DNA of 64,000 nucleotides from positions 4,976,001 to 5,040,000 of the forward strand of contig NZ_CP150203.1 of NCBI RefSeq assembly GCF_037969725.1, given 5' to 3'. Below, one piece after another: positions 9,205 to 17,701 of the stretch (position 1 is its first letter; each line of letters opens with the position of its first letter). A model generated the notes under the pieces. The model was not told where the DNA came from. It saw nothing but the letters and a program-made list of their open reading frames with translations, and searched no databases. A program made the position numbers and the translations under genes. The DNA is from Paenibacillus sp. FSL W8-0426 (GTDB lineage: Bacteria > Bacillota > Bacilli > Paenibacillales > Paenibacillaceae).

Positions 9205-9707
9205 AAATGCCCACCCCCGAATCCGAGAAAGGCATACACGACGCCGATAATAAACGCGGCGACGACGCCAAAGACGATGACCGAGCCGGCCAGCTTGAAC
9301 ATGTTCGCACCGACGCCGAGGACAAGGCCCTCCGCCCGATGCTCAAGCGCGGCGGAACACATGGAGTTGGCGAACCCGGTTACAGGCACGGCCGTTCCCG
9401 CTCCGGCCCATTGGGCGATTTTGTCGTAAACGCCCAAACACGTCAAAATGACCGAAATCAAAATCATGACCGCCACGGTAGGACTTGACGCTTGCTTGGA
9501 CGTCATGTCAAAGCCTGCCATAAAAGCCTGTTGGATCGCTTGTCCGATCAGGCAGATCGTGCCGCCCACAAAAAAGGCCTTAACGCAATTGCCCCAGATC
9601 GGCCGTGCCGGTTCATGTTTTTTGGCAACCTTCTTGTACTCCTGCTCGCTGATGGATATGGACGATGCTTTTTTCCCACTGCCGAATCCCTTCGTTTGAG
9701 TTGGCAA
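9201..9707 (-). CDS. spoVAC: Stage V sporulation protein AC
   Basis: A 168-residue membrane protein with four or five hydrophobic segments after a charged N-terminus (SISEQEYKKVAKKHEPARPI). The segment GAGTAVPVTGFANSMCSAA is the counterpart of the SpoVAE motif. SpoVAC is a mechanosensitive component of the dipicolinate channel. I place the start at the TTG at 9707, which has AAGGAGG eight bases upstream; the frame is open further upstream but without a ribosome site. No spoVAA or spoVAB lies next to it, a common arrangement outside Bacillus. Confidence 0.92.
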   Translation of the reverse strand: MPTQTKGFGSGKKASSISISEQEYKKVAKKHEPARPIWGNCVKAFFVGGTICLIGQAIQQAFMAGFDMTSKQASSPTVAVMILISVILTCLGVYDKIAQWAGAGTAVPVTGFANSMCSAALEHRAEGLVLGVGANMFKLAGSVIVFGVVAAFIIGVVYAFLGFGGGHL

Positions 9708-9878
9708 GGTGAAGACCTCCTTCGAAATGGAATCACGCTGCTCACAGCATGTTGGAGTCAATTCCTCTCTACATTGTTTGTTATTGCTCCCAAGGTTATG
9801 TATCCGGCAAATCGAGGCATTTATTTCCAAAGCAGCTCAAGCCCGCAACCGGATGTCGGAGGTTTCAATACCCTAGCG

Positions 9879-9962
9879 TCACAAATAAATCAGGACGATC
9901 ACGAGCAGCATAAACAGTACGATGATGATGATCTCTTCTTTTCTCTGGTAATCCGGCTTCAT
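9879..9962 (-). CDS. Small single-span membrane peptide, YjcZ-like
   Basis: A 27-codon frame encodes a charged N-terminus (MKPDYQRKEE) followed by an uninterrupted hydrophobic run of Ile, Val and Leu to the C-terminus. GGAG lies 6 bases before the ATG at 9962. The plan resembles the tiny YjcZ/SscA-type spore-associated membrane peptides, and the position upstream of spoVAC fits sporulation expression, but I cannot assign it to a family. A start at 9974 is also open. Confidence 0.4.
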   Translation of the reverse strand: MKPDYQRKEEIIIIVLFMLLVIVLIYL

Positions 9963-10250
9963 CGTTGTCTCCATCTCCTTCAGGGGTCCGAGTCCGTTCC
10001 AGTTATGCATATTCACAAACCATGCTGCCAGACAGGGGCATGTGCGGAGATTTGCAGACCTTCTACGCGGCTGTGGGTTATTCCACCTTTCCTATACATG
10101 ACGCAAACATGGACATTTGGGATAACAACGTTCATACTATGATGTGACCAGTGGTTAATTTGTCTTTCCTTTTCCGGAAAGCCATCCGTCCGGCAGCCGT
10201 TCTGCCGCGACTTCGTTTACCTTACATACAAACAGAGGAGTTGGTTATGC
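9963..10250. other. Intergenic stretch without a recognised gene
   Basis: Between the small membrane peptide and the M42 peptidase I see no credible coding frame. The region must hold the peptidase promoter, but no convincing -35/-10 pair could be chosen by eye. Confidence 0.5.
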
Positions 10251-11324
10251 ATGAATCAAAAAACGCTGGACATGTTTCGCACATTGACCGAATTTCCGTC
10301 CGTTTCGGGTTTTGAGCGCGAACTGCGCGCTTGGATGAAAGAACAAATGTCGGCTTACACGCAAGAATTCGTTCAGGACCGATTGGGAAGTCTTTTCGGC
10401 GTACTGCGCGGGGAAGAAACCGGACCGAAAGTCATGGTAGCCGGTCATTTTGACGAAGTGGGCTTTATGACGACAGGCATTACGGAGACCGGCATGATCA
10501 AGTTCCGTCCACTCGGCGGATGGTGGAGCCAGGCCGTGCTGTCGCAGCGATTGCAGATCATTACGCCCGATCGCCGGATTACAGGCGTAGTCGGATCGAC
10601 ACCTACCCATTTGCTGGACGAATCCCAACGCAGCAAACCCGTCGATCTGAACCACATGTATCTGGACATCGGAGCGGATAACCGGGAAGAAGCCGAATCA
10701 TGGGGCATCCATCCAGGCATGCAAATCGTGCCGATCTGCGAGTTCACACCGCTCGCCAATCCGAAAAAAATCATGGCGAAAGCTTGGGATAACCGTTACG
10801 GGGTTGGCTTGGCGCTGGAACTTTTGGAGGAACTGCACAAGGAGCAGCTGCCGAACACGCTCTACAGCGGCGCAACCGTTCAGGAAGAACTGGGTCTACG
10901 CGGTGCTCGTACGGCAGCGAGCCTCATTCAGCCTGACATTTTCTTTGCACTCGATTGCAGTGCAGCCAATGACATGACCGGCGACAAACAATCGTTCGGA
11001 CATATCGGCCAAGGCGCCCTGCTGCGAATCTTCGACCCGACCATGTTCACCCACCGCGGCATTGTGGAATACGTGCAGGATACGGCTTCCACGAATCAGA
11101 TCAAAATGCAGTATTTCATCTCTCCGGGCGGCACGGACGCCGGACAGGTTCATCTGAGCGGCATCGGAGTGCCTTCTACGGTCATCGGCATTTGCGCGCG
11201 CTACATCCATACGTCTTCTTCCATTATCCATACGGATGATTACGATGCGGCGAAAGAGCTGCTCGTGAAGCTGGTCAAAGGTCTGGACCGGACCACGCTG
11301 AATACCATTATTGATAACGCCTGA
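10251..11324 (+). CDS. M42-family metallo-aminopeptidase (glutamyl aminopeptidase / endoglucanase M type)
   Basis: A 357-residue cytosolic peptidase of the usual M42 length. Metal ligands and catalytic residues are visible in GHFDEVGFM (His and Asp of site 1), KAWDNRYGVGLA (bridging Asp), TVQEELGLRGA (catalytic Glu pair), DCSAANDM and the C-terminal His in SIIHTDDYD. SPGGTDAGQVHLSGIGVP is the family signature. The ATG at 10251 is preceded by GAGGAG at a long spacing. It is monocistronic with its own terminator. M42 enzymes assemble into tetrahedral dodecamers that trim peptides; substrate preference cannot be read from sequence. Confidence 0.93.
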   Translation: MNQKTLDMFRTLTEFPSVSGFERELRAWMKEQMSAYTQEFVQDRLGSLFGVLRGEETGPKVMVAGHFDEVGFMTTGITETGMIKFRPLGGWWSQAVLSQRLQIITPDRRITGVVGSTPTHLLDESQRSKPVDLNHMYLDIGADNREEAESWGIHPGMQIVPICEFTPLANPKKIMAKAWDNRYGVGLALELLEELHKEQLPNTLYSGATVQEELGLRGARTAASLIQPDIFFALDCSAANDMTGDKQSFGHIGQGALLRIFDPTMFTHRGIVEYVQDTASTNQIKMQYFISPGGTDAGQVHLSGIGVPSTVIGICARYIHTSSSIIHTDDYDAAKELLVKLVKGLDRTTLNTIIDNA

Positions 11325-11343
11325 GCGATCGTAATAACAGATT

Positions 11344-11391
11344 GGGGCTGTCCCGTAGGTCATGAAAATGACGAGGGTCAGCCCCTATTTC
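11344..11391 (+). terminator. Terminator of the M42 peptidase gene
   Basis: GGGGCTG (11344-11350) pairs with CAGCCCC (11379-11385). A further CCC/GGG pairing extends the stem past one mismatch. A T-rich tract (TATTTCTTTT) follows. Confidence 0.8.
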
Positions 11392-11480
11392 TTTTCAGGT
11401 CGAGAACCTTTCATCCGAAGATTTCATAAGATAGAATACATAAGCAAGTTCCAAACCGAGAAAACAGCAGGTGATCCGTG

Positions 11481-11810
11481 ATGGCAACCGGAAGGAAAGG
11501 GAAAACAACCAGATCATCCAATAAAAATTCAAATAAAACGAACGTAGCCAACGATCTGCTGAACGGAAGCCTTTCAAGCAAAAAACTGGCTTTCATCGTC
11601 GCGGCTTTGCTTGTTAGCGGCAAATTAAGAGTTGACGCCGTTACGCTATTCCGGGGAGCAACCTTGCTGGTTACCTTGACGGGACGATATAAAACGTTGA
11701 AGGATTTTCAACCGAGCAATGCGGATCAATTGAAGGATTTTCTGGATCAGAATGGAGATATGACCATCAATGACATCATTCAGGTTTTCCAGCAGCGAAT
11801 GAATTCCTGA
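11481..11810 (+). CDS. Small basic protein of unknown function
   Basis: A 109-residue protein, not recognised. The N-terminal 30 residues are rich in Lys, Arg, Ser, Asn and Thr (TGRKGKTTRSSNKNSNKTN) and probably disordered. A hydrophobic stretch follows (KLAFIVAALLVSGKL) and then an acidic amphipathic C-terminus (LKDFLDQNGDMTINDIIQVF). AGGTGA lies six bases before the ATG. The layout would suit a small membrane- or nucleic-acid-associated protein, but nothing in the neighbourhood tells its job. Confidence 0.6.
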   Translation: MATGRKGKTTRSSNKNSNKTNVANDLLNGSLSSKKLAFIVAALLVSGKLRVDAVTLFRGATLLVTLTGRYKTLKDFQPSNADQLKDFLDQNGDMTINDIIQVFQQRMNS

Positions 11811-11838
11811 TGCAGGATGCGGAAGGTGAGGGATTGTT

Positions 11839-11964
11839 GTGGAATCATCCGCTTTCGATGGCGTCGGCTTTGCCGAATTGCTGATTGCTTTCATTCTTAT
11901 TATGCTGTTCGTGTTCGGATCAACGGACATCGAAACTCTGTCCGGTGCACCCACCAGCGGCTAA
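11839..11964 (+). CDS. Small membrane protein with one hydrophobic span
   Basis: A 41-codon frame from a GTG at 11839, preceded by GGAAGGTGAGGG. The product starts ESSAFDGVGFAELLIAFI and has a single hydrophobic helix (LLIAFILIMLFVF) with a short polar tail. The GFAELLIAFILIMLFV core resembles the sporulation-associated YjcZ family (GFALIVVLFILLIIV), which is my best guess. It directly follows the preceding small gene and is followed by a terminator, which supports it being real. Confidence 0.5.
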   Translation: MESSAFDGVGFAELLIAFILIMLFVFGSTDIETLSGAPTSG

Positions 11965-12010
11965 ACCATTCAACATGCGAAGCGGATTTGCTCTATGGCT
12001 GCGCATAGTT

Positions 12011-12050
12011 AAAAAAACGCCAGTCCCGCATCATCGGAACTGGCATTTTT
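12011..12050 (+). terminator. Bidirectional terminator between convergent genes
   Basis: GCCAGT (12019-12024) and ACTGGC (12039-12044) form a stem extended by CCG/CGG. Five T follow on the plus strand and seven T on the minus strand, so it can serve both the small membrane protein gene and the convergent ydjM-like gene. Confidence 0.8.
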
Positions 12051-12086
12051 GGTTCGAACGTCATTTGCGGTTGCCTGGCCGGCCAT

Positions 12087-12797
12087 TCATAAAAACATCG
12101 GCGAAAAGGCGATCCAGGCCAAAATCAGCGTCAACACGATACATACGTTTTCAACCACGGCCCCATGCCTTGATCCGGTGCTCATCAAGTTGGCGCGGAT
12201 CCGCCACTTCAATGGCGGCAACGGCTTGATGCCGCGATTCGTCAGCGAATCGGCAAGAAGATGCATGGCATAAGCCGAACCTCCGGCCAGCCAGATGGCA
12301 TCCCCCTGCTGCTGCTGGGTTGTCGCATACAACAGCCCCGTCCATACGGCGGTTCCATACAGCGTATGCGTAAGTCCCCGATGCGTGAGCGTGGTGCAGA
12401 GCATGAGCAAGCTTCCCCCGATCAAGTTCCAGGGTGCAAGCGAATGGCCATAAAACACAAGGCCAAGCCCGATCGCAAACATCAACACCTTGCGCAGCGA
12501 CCTGGACGGCAAAAAAGAAACGAGCGCGATCAGCGCGGCAAGCAGCAAATTCCACGGTTTGGCCGGAACGACAAAATAAACGAACACGGCCGCAGGAAGC
12601 AGAATCGTTTGAAGCAGCCGAAGCAAGCCGTTTGGCAGCGCCTTGGACACCAGCAAGGAATTCGGTTCGTCGATGTCCGGCAGCAGCGAACCGATTAACG
12701 CCGCGGCAACGGCAGGAACGGTTACAGGCACGCCCGCAAATTGAAGGACAGAAAGAGAAACGCCTGTCCCGATAATGAGGTGGGATCTTCCCATCAT
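12087..12797 (-). CDS. YdjM-type membrane-bound metal-dependent hydrolase family protein (DUF457)
   Basis: From the ATG at 12797 the product has 236 residues and about six membrane segments. The conserved metal-site pattern is visible: HLIIG near the N-terminus, GSLLPDIDEP for the Asp residues, and THRGLTHTL with paired His residues further on; another His/Asp site is in AMHLLADSLTNRG. E. coli YdjM belongs to the same family and is LexA-controlled. AAAGGA lies about twelve bases upstream of the start. The longer open frame upstream is low-complexity and unlikely to be coding. Confidence 0.82.
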   Translation of the reverse strand: MMGRSHLIIGTGVSLSVLQFAGVPVTVPAVAAALIGSLLPDIDEPNSLLVSKALPNGLLRLLQTILLPAAVFVYFVVPAKPWNLLLAALIALVSFLPSRSLRKVLMFAIGLGLVFYGHSLAPWNLIGGSLLMLCTTLTHRGLTHTLYGTAVWTGLLYATTQQQQGDAIWLAGGSAYAMHLLADSLTNRGIKPLPPLKWRIRANLMSTGSRHGAVVENVCIVLTLILAWIAFSPMFL

Positions 12798-12977
12798 GAT
12801 GCCATAACATCCTTTCACAGAAATAGGGGACAGGGACGGTCCGCCTTTTATCATACAATGAAAGCGAAATAAGAACAATAGTTCGCATTTATCATTTGCC
12901 TTGATCCTCCATTTTGTGGTAGTAGCGCGTATATCCCATTCATACATGAAAAACACAAATAATAAATTTTCGTTTTC

Positions 12978-13066
12978 GTGAGCCCCGTCACACTTTTAAA
13001 TTAGTGATCGTTTTATCGTTATTAGTGAAAAATATCACATAATATGTCGGCTATGTCATGTATGAT
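12978..13066 (+). promoter_or_regulatory. Nitrite reductase promoter with two FNR/CRP-type boxes
   Basis: Two exact GTGA-N6-TCAC palindromes lie upstream of nirB, at 12978-12991 and 13025-13038, 47 bases apart centre to centre. A TATGAT -10 element is at 13061-13066. If transcription starts about seven bases after it (near 13073), the second box is centred about 41.5 bases upstream, the class II activator position. FNR/CRP-family boxes of the form TGTGA-N6-TCACA are established for anaerobic nitrite genes in Bacillus. No good -35 is present, which fits activator dependence. Confidence 0.7.
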
Positions 13067-13128
13067 TCAAATATGGACCACTAAAATTCGTGGTAACGCA
13101 CAGTGTACATCCAAGGAGGCATATACAC

Positions 13129-15558
13129 ATGAACGGGAATAGAGAAAAGTTAGTTATTATCGGAAACGGCATGGCAGGAATCAGCACGGTGGAGCAAATT
13201 CTGAAACTCAGCTCCCGCTTTGACATTACCGTCATTGGAACAGAACCTTATCCCAACTACAATCGCATCATGCTTTCTTATGTGCTGGAAGGCAGCAAAA
13301 CGATCGACGACATCGTGCTGAACGATCTGCACTGGTATGAGGACTACGGCATTACCCTGCATACAGGCACAACCGCTACACGCATTGACGCGGAAACACG
13401 CGAAGTCGTAACCGACGCGGGCACAACAATTCCTTATGACAAAGTGATCATCGCCACAGGCTCCAGTTCGTTTATCCTTCCGGTTCCGGGACATGACAAA
13501 CAGGGCGTCGTCGGTTTCCGGGACATCGCGGATTGCAACGAAATGCTCGAAGCGGCCAAGCAATACAAAAAAGCGGCGGTCATCGGCGGCGGACTCCTCG
13601 GCCTCGAAGCGGCTAAAGGTCTCGTACAGCTCGGCATGGACGTTAGCGTGGTGCACTTGATGCAGGACTTGATGGAACGTCAGCTTGATCCGCAAGCCGC
13701 AGCCATGCTGAAGGCGGAACTGGAGCGACAAGGCATCAAATTCAAAATGGGCGCGGAAACGAAGGAGTTGATCGGCGGCGAGCGCGTGCAGGGCCTTCGA
13801 TTCGCCGACGATTCGGTGCTGGATGCGGATTTCGTCGTGATGGCGGTCGGCATCAAGCCAAACACAAGCGTGGCCCGCGAGAGCGGCATCGAAGTGAACC
13901 GCGGGATCGTGGTCAACGATTATTTGCAAACCTCGATGGAAAACGTCTATTCTGTCGGCGAGTGTACCGAGCATCGCGGCACCTGTTACGGCCTCGTTGC
14001 CCCATTGTTCGAACAGGGCATGGTTCTGGCGAAACATATTTGCGGCGTGGAAACGGCTCCGTATGAAGGCTCGGTGGTATCCACGAAACTGAAAATATCG
14101 GGCGTCGACGTGTTCTCGACAGGCGAATTCCTGGACAGTCCCGAACATACGATCATTTCGCACAAAGACGACTGGAAACGCACGTACAAAAAAATATTGC
14201 TGCGCGACAACATCATGGTCGGGGCCGTGCTGTTCGGGGACATCACCGATTCAGCCGAGCTGCAAAAATTAATCAAACAACAGGCGGTAATGACCGATGA
14301 CCTGTACGCTGCACTCATGGGTACCGGCTGCGGCGGCCACAAAAAGGCTACCTCCGTGGAAACGATGCCTGAAGACGAGATCGTTTGCGGCTGTAACGGC
14401 GTTACCAAAGGGGCCATCGTGGATGCCATTACCAATCAAGGGCTGAGCAGCGTGGACGAGATCAAAGCCTGCACGGGTGCAACCCGTTCTTGCGGCGGCT
14501 GTAAACCGGTCGTGGAACAGATTTTGCAATATGTACTTGGAGACGGCTTCACAAGCGGAGCCAAACAAGGCATCTGCAGCTGTACCTCATTAAGCCGGGA
14601 CGAAATCGTGGCCGAAATCCGGGAAAAAGGACTGCAAACAAGCAAAGAAGTCATGAACGTGCTTGGTTGGACCCAGCCTGAGGGATGCTCGAAATGCCGT
14701 CCAGCCATCAACTATTACCTGGGCATGATTTACCCTGACACGCATGAGGACGAGAAAGAATCTCGTTTCGTGAACGAACGCATGAACGCCAACATTCAAA
14801 AAGACGGTACGTATACCGTTGTACCGCGCATGTATGGCGGGGTAACTACGCCGGAGGAACTGAAACGCATTGCCGACATTTCGGTGAAATACGACGTCAA
14901 AGCCGTGAAAGTAACGGGCGGGCAGCGACTCGACCTGATCGGGGTTAAGAAAGAAGACCTGCCACAAGTATGGGCCGAACTGGATATGCCTTCAGGTTAC
15001 GCGTACGCCAAATCGCTGCGCACGGTCAAAACATGTGTTGGATCGCAATTCTGCCGCTTCGGTACGCAGGATTCGATGGCCATGGGCGCGCTGCTGGAGC
15101 GCAAGTTCGAACGCCTTGATCTGCCTGCCAAATTCAAGATGGCCGTGAACGGCTGCCCGCGGAACTGCGCGGAATCGTGCACGAAGGATATCGGGATCGT
15201 GGGCAACGATGGCGGCTGGGAGCTGTTCATCGGCGGCAATGGCGGCATCAAAGCCCGCTTGGCCGACTCGCTCTGCAAAGTGAAAACCGACGAGGAGCTG
15301 ATCGAGCTGTGCGGTGCGATCATCCAATATTACCGCGAAACAGGCAATTATCTGGAGCGGACGTCGGAGTGGGTAGAGCGCATCGGACTAGAGCAGATCC
15401 GGTCGGTCGTGGTAGACAATATCGAGGAACGCAAAGCATTGATGGCCCGAATCGAGTTCGCCTTACAGCAAGTCGAGGACCCTTGGAAAAAAGCATTGCG
15501 GAACGAACAAGGACAAAGCAAGCTCTTTCAAGGCATCGAGGTGGCAGCTCGTCCATAA
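13129..15558 (+). CDS. nirB: NAD(P)H-dependent nitrite reductase, large subunit
   Basis: An 809-residue protein of full NirB/NasD length that reduces nitrite to ammonia in the cytoplasm. An N-terminal FAD site (GNGMAGIS) and NAD site (GGGLLGLEAAKG) are followed by two BFD-like [2Fe-2S] modules (Cys in CGCNGVTKG and CGGC; then CSCTSL and CSKC), and a sirohaem/[4Fe-4S] reductase domain with CVGSQFC near residue 636 and CPRNC near residue 675 as cluster ligands. The ATG at 13129 follows AAGGAGG. It is the first gene of nirBD-nirC, with FNR-type control suggested by the promoter. Confidence 0.96.
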   Translation: MNGNREKLVIIGNGMAGISTVEQILKLSSRFDITVIGTEPYPNYNRIMLSYVLEGSKTIDDIVLNDLHWYEDYGITLHTGTTATRIDAETREVVTDAGTTIPYDKVIIATGSSSFILPVPGHDKQGVVGFRDIADCNEMLEAAKQYKKAAVIGGGLLGLEAAKGLVQLGMDVSVVHLMQDLMERQLDPQAAAMLKAELERQGIKFKMGAETKELIGGERVQGLRFADDSVLDADFVVMAVGIKPNTSVARESGIEVNRGIVVNDYLQTSMENVYSVGECTEHRGTCYGLVAPLFEQGMVLAKHICGVETAPYEGSVVSTKLKISGVDVFSTGEFLDSPEHTIISHKDDWKRTYKKILLRDNIMVGAVLFGDITDSAELQKLIKQQAVMTDDLYAALMGTGCGGHKKATSVETMPEDEIVCGCNGVTKGAIVDAITNQGLSSVDEIKACTGATRSCGGCKPVVEQILQYVLGDGFTSGAKQGICSCTSLSRDEIVAEIREKGLQTSKEVMNVLGWTQPEGCSKCRPAINYYLGMIYPDTHEDEKESRFVNERMNANIQKDGTYTVVPRMYGGVTTPEELKRIADISVKYDVKAVKVTGGQRLDLIGVKKEDLPQVWAELDMPSGYAYAKSLRTVKTCVGSQFCRFGTQDSMAMGALLERKFERLDLPAKFKMAVNGCPRNCAESCTKDIGIVGNDGGWELFIGGNGGIKARLADSLCKVKTDEELIELCGAIIQYYRETGNYLERTSEWVERIGLEQIRSVVVDNIEERKALMARIEFALQQVEDPWKKALRNEQGQSKLFQGIEVAARP

Positions 15559-15573
15559 ACCCAGGCACCTTCC

Positions 15574-15597
15574 GCCCCGGCCTCGGTCGGGGTTTTC
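15574..15597 (+). terminator. Weak hairpin between nirB and nirD
   Basis: CCCCG and CGGGG enclose a short loop and are followed by four T. It is too weak to be a strong terminator and may lower expression of the downstream genes or protect the 3' end of nirB. Confidence 0.35.
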
Positions 15598-15631
15598 ATA
15601 GATGATCATTACAGACAAAGGAGAGATTCAT

Positions 15632-15958
15632 ATGACGACCAAGCAAACGGGAACGTATTTCGCAGCGGGAGAGATTGAGGAATTTCTGCCGCGCATCGGA
15701 AGAGTGGTTGATATTGAGGGCCATGAGCTGGCCGTTTTCCGTGCTTCCGACGGGACTGTATTCGCTGTGGACAACAGCAATCCTCACCCTAAAGGCGGAC
15801 CGCTGGCGGAAGGCATCGTGTCAGGACATTATTTGTACGACCCGCTCTACGATTGGAAAATCGACCTCAGCACAGGCTTGGTGCAAGCTCCCGATGAGGG
15901 TCAAGTCCGCATGTATCCGGTAAAAATCGAGGATGGCAGAGTCTGGATCTCCATATAA
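15632..15958 (+). CDS. nirD: Nitrite reductase, small subunit (Rieske-like fold)
   Basis: A 108-residue protein of the usual NirD/NasE length. It has the Rieske-type beta fold but no Cys-x-His pairs for a 2Fe-2S cluster: the usual cluster position reads NSNPHPKGGPLAEG, as is normal for NirD. It partners with the sirohaem subunit encoded 73 bases upstream. AAAGGAG precedes the ATG at 15632. The C-terminus (VRMYPVKIEDGRVWIS) is typical of the family. Confidence 0.93.
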   Translation: MTTKQTGTYFAAGEIEEFLPRIGRVVDIEGHELAVFRASDGTVFAVDNSNPHPKGGPLAEGIVSGHYLYDPLYDWKIDLSTGLVQAPDEGQVRMYPVKIEDGRVWISI

Positions 15959-16024
15959 CTCGCCAGCGCCGCCACTTCTGTATCGCACACCTTTTATTTG
16001 AGTTCCTTAATGGGGGAAAACGAC

Positions 16025-16813
16025 ATGTACACACCTAATGTTGAAGGCATTATTGAAGCCGCCGTCAAAAAGCGGGACGCGATGAACAACAGCCTGCCGC
16101 GCTATATGGTATCCGCCCTGATGGCGGGCGCTTACGTGGGTCTGGGCATCATTCTCATTTTCAGCATCGGCGCCCCGCTGCTCGCGGCCAAATCGCCCCT
16201 GCAAATGATGCTGATGGGCATGTCCTTCGGACTTGCGCTCACACTGGTCATTTTTGCCGGTTCCGAGCTGTTTACGGGCAATAATATGTTTTTTACGATG
16301 AGCACGCTCGCCGGGCGCACCACGGTGAAAGATACGCTGAAAAACTGGGGCCTCGTCTTCCTTGGCAACCTGATCGGCGCCGTGCTGCTCTGCCTGCTGA
16401 TATTGGGCAGCGGTCTATTCAAAAGCGCGGCCCCGGAGCATATTATTTTTGCCGTATCGGCCAAAAAAATGGCCGCCCCCGTCACCGAGTTGTTCTTTCG
16501 CGGCATCCTGTGTAACTGGCTTGTCTGTCTCGCCATCTGGATGTCCGCCCGCTCCAAGGAAGACATCGCCAAGCTGGTGCTGATCTGGTGGTGCCTGTAC
16601 GCCTTTATCGCCAGCGGATACGAGCATAGCGTGGCCAATATGACGCTGCTTTCCCTGTCCTGGCTTCTTCCGAACCATCCGGATACGATTACGCTCGCAG
16701 GCTGGTTCCATAACATGATTCCGGTTACGCTGGGCAATATCGTCGGCGGAGCGCTTTTTGTCGGCATGGCGTATTGGTACGTGTCCCCTGTACGCAAAAA
16801 AGCAAGGCCGTAA
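16025..16813 (+). CDS. nirC: Formate/nitrite transporter family channel (NirC-like)
   Basis: A 262-residue FNT-family protein with six membrane helices. Characteristic segments are the start region AVKKRDAMNNSLPRY, GSELFTGNNMF (second signature, first half-helix) and NWLVCLAIWM. FNT channels form pentamers that pass nitrite or formate. Its position after nirBD argues for nitrite. A G-rich ribosome site lies before the ATG at 16025. Confidence 0.9.
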   Translation: MYTPNVEGIIEAAVKKRDAMNNSLPRYMVSALMAGAYVGLGIILIFSIGAPLLAAKSPLQMMLMGMSFGLALTLVIFAGSELFTGNNMFFTMSTLAGRTTVKDTLKNWGLVFLGNLIGAVLLCLLILGSGLFKSAAPEHIIFAVSAKKMAAPVTELFFRGILCNWLVCLAIWMSARSKEDIAKLVLIWWCLYAFIASGYEHSVANMTLLSLSWLLPNHPDTITLAGWFHNMIPVTLGNIVGGALFVGMAYWYVSPVRKKARP

Positions 16814-16886
16814 AAGCTAACACAAGAAAAAGGCAACCCTGGGAATGTTGCTCTCCCCGAATGCCTTCTCATTACAGAGGCATAAT

Positions 16887-16946
16887 AAAACCACGGAACT
16901 CAGCAACCGCTCACATATGGAGCGGAAGAGAACTCTGTGGTTTTTG
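16887..16946 (+). terminator. Terminator of the nitrite operon
   Basis: ACCACGGA (16890-16897) pairs with TCTGTGGT ahead of a run of T on the plus strand. An inner hairpin (CCGCTC with GAGCGG) lies in the loop. A run of A on the other side also allows minus-strand function. Confidence 0.7.
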
Positions 16947-17059
16947 TGTTTCCAGGAAGACGCTGGTCCCGTTATTACCGAATCGTCTACGTTCGTTAAT
17001 ACTGCGTTGACAGATCTGGAGTATAGTCGGTTCATACTACAGCAAAGGATGATCACTCC

Positions 17060-17689
17060 ATGGGCATTCATACGTACTTTCGATCGCTGAACGATCTGGA
17101 ACGCATTATCCGTACTCCGGGCAAGTTCAAATTCGAGGAGCACAGCGTCTCGGCGCATTCCTGGAAAGTCGTGCAGTACGCCAAAACGCTGGCCGATATC
17201 GAGGAATTGAATGGCGTCGCCATTGATTGGAAGAAGCTCTACGAGATTACGAGCAGCCATGATTATGGCGAAATTTTCATCGGCGACATCAAAACCCCGG
17301 TCAAACATTATTCCCTTGAACTTCGCTCCATGCTGCAGCAAGTCGAAGAAGGCATGGTGGCCCATTTCATCGACGAGAACATCCCCGAGCAATTCCAACC
17401 CATCTTCCGCAGACAACTGCGCGAAGGCAAGGATCACAGCGTCGAAGGTTTGATCCTTGAAGTTGCCGACAAGATGGACCAGGTGTACGAAGCATTCGCT
17501 GAAATGCAGCGCGGCAATACCGAGAAAGAGTTTATCGTCATGTACCGCTACGCCCTGATCAAGATCAAAAACATCGACCTGCACTGCGTGCGTTATTTCC
17601 TCGATCACATTCTCCCCGATATCGTGCAGGAAGGACTTCTCTCCCCGATCGACATCCGCAAAATTACCGAAGAAGCGATGGCCCAGTAA
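17060..17689 (+). CDS. YfbR-type HD-domain 5'-nucleotidase
   Basis: A 209-residue HD-domain phosphohydrolase. Metal and catalytic residues are His28 and His33 (EEHSVSAHSW), His67-Asp68 (SSHDYGE, with Glu71) and Asp137 (EVADKMD), which match the spacing in E. coli YfbR, an enzyme that dephosphorylates deoxyribonucleoside 5'-monophosphates. It is somewhat longer than the E. coli protein at the C-terminus. It appears monocistronic; a GC hairpin with seven T just after its stop may terminate both this gene and the convergent regulator gene. Confidence 0.85.
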   Translation: MGIHTYFRSLNDLERIIRTPGKFKFEEHSVSAHSWKVVQYAKTLADIEELNGVAIDWKKLYEITSSHDYGEIFIGDIKTPVKHYSLELRSMLQQVEEGMVAHFIDENIPEQFQPIFRRQLREGKDHSVEGLILEVADKMDQVYEAFAEMQRGNTEKEFIVMYRYALIKIKNIDLHCVRYFLDHILPDIVQEGLLSPIDIRKITEEAMAQ

Positions 17690-17701
17690 TAGCCCTGCCG
17701 A

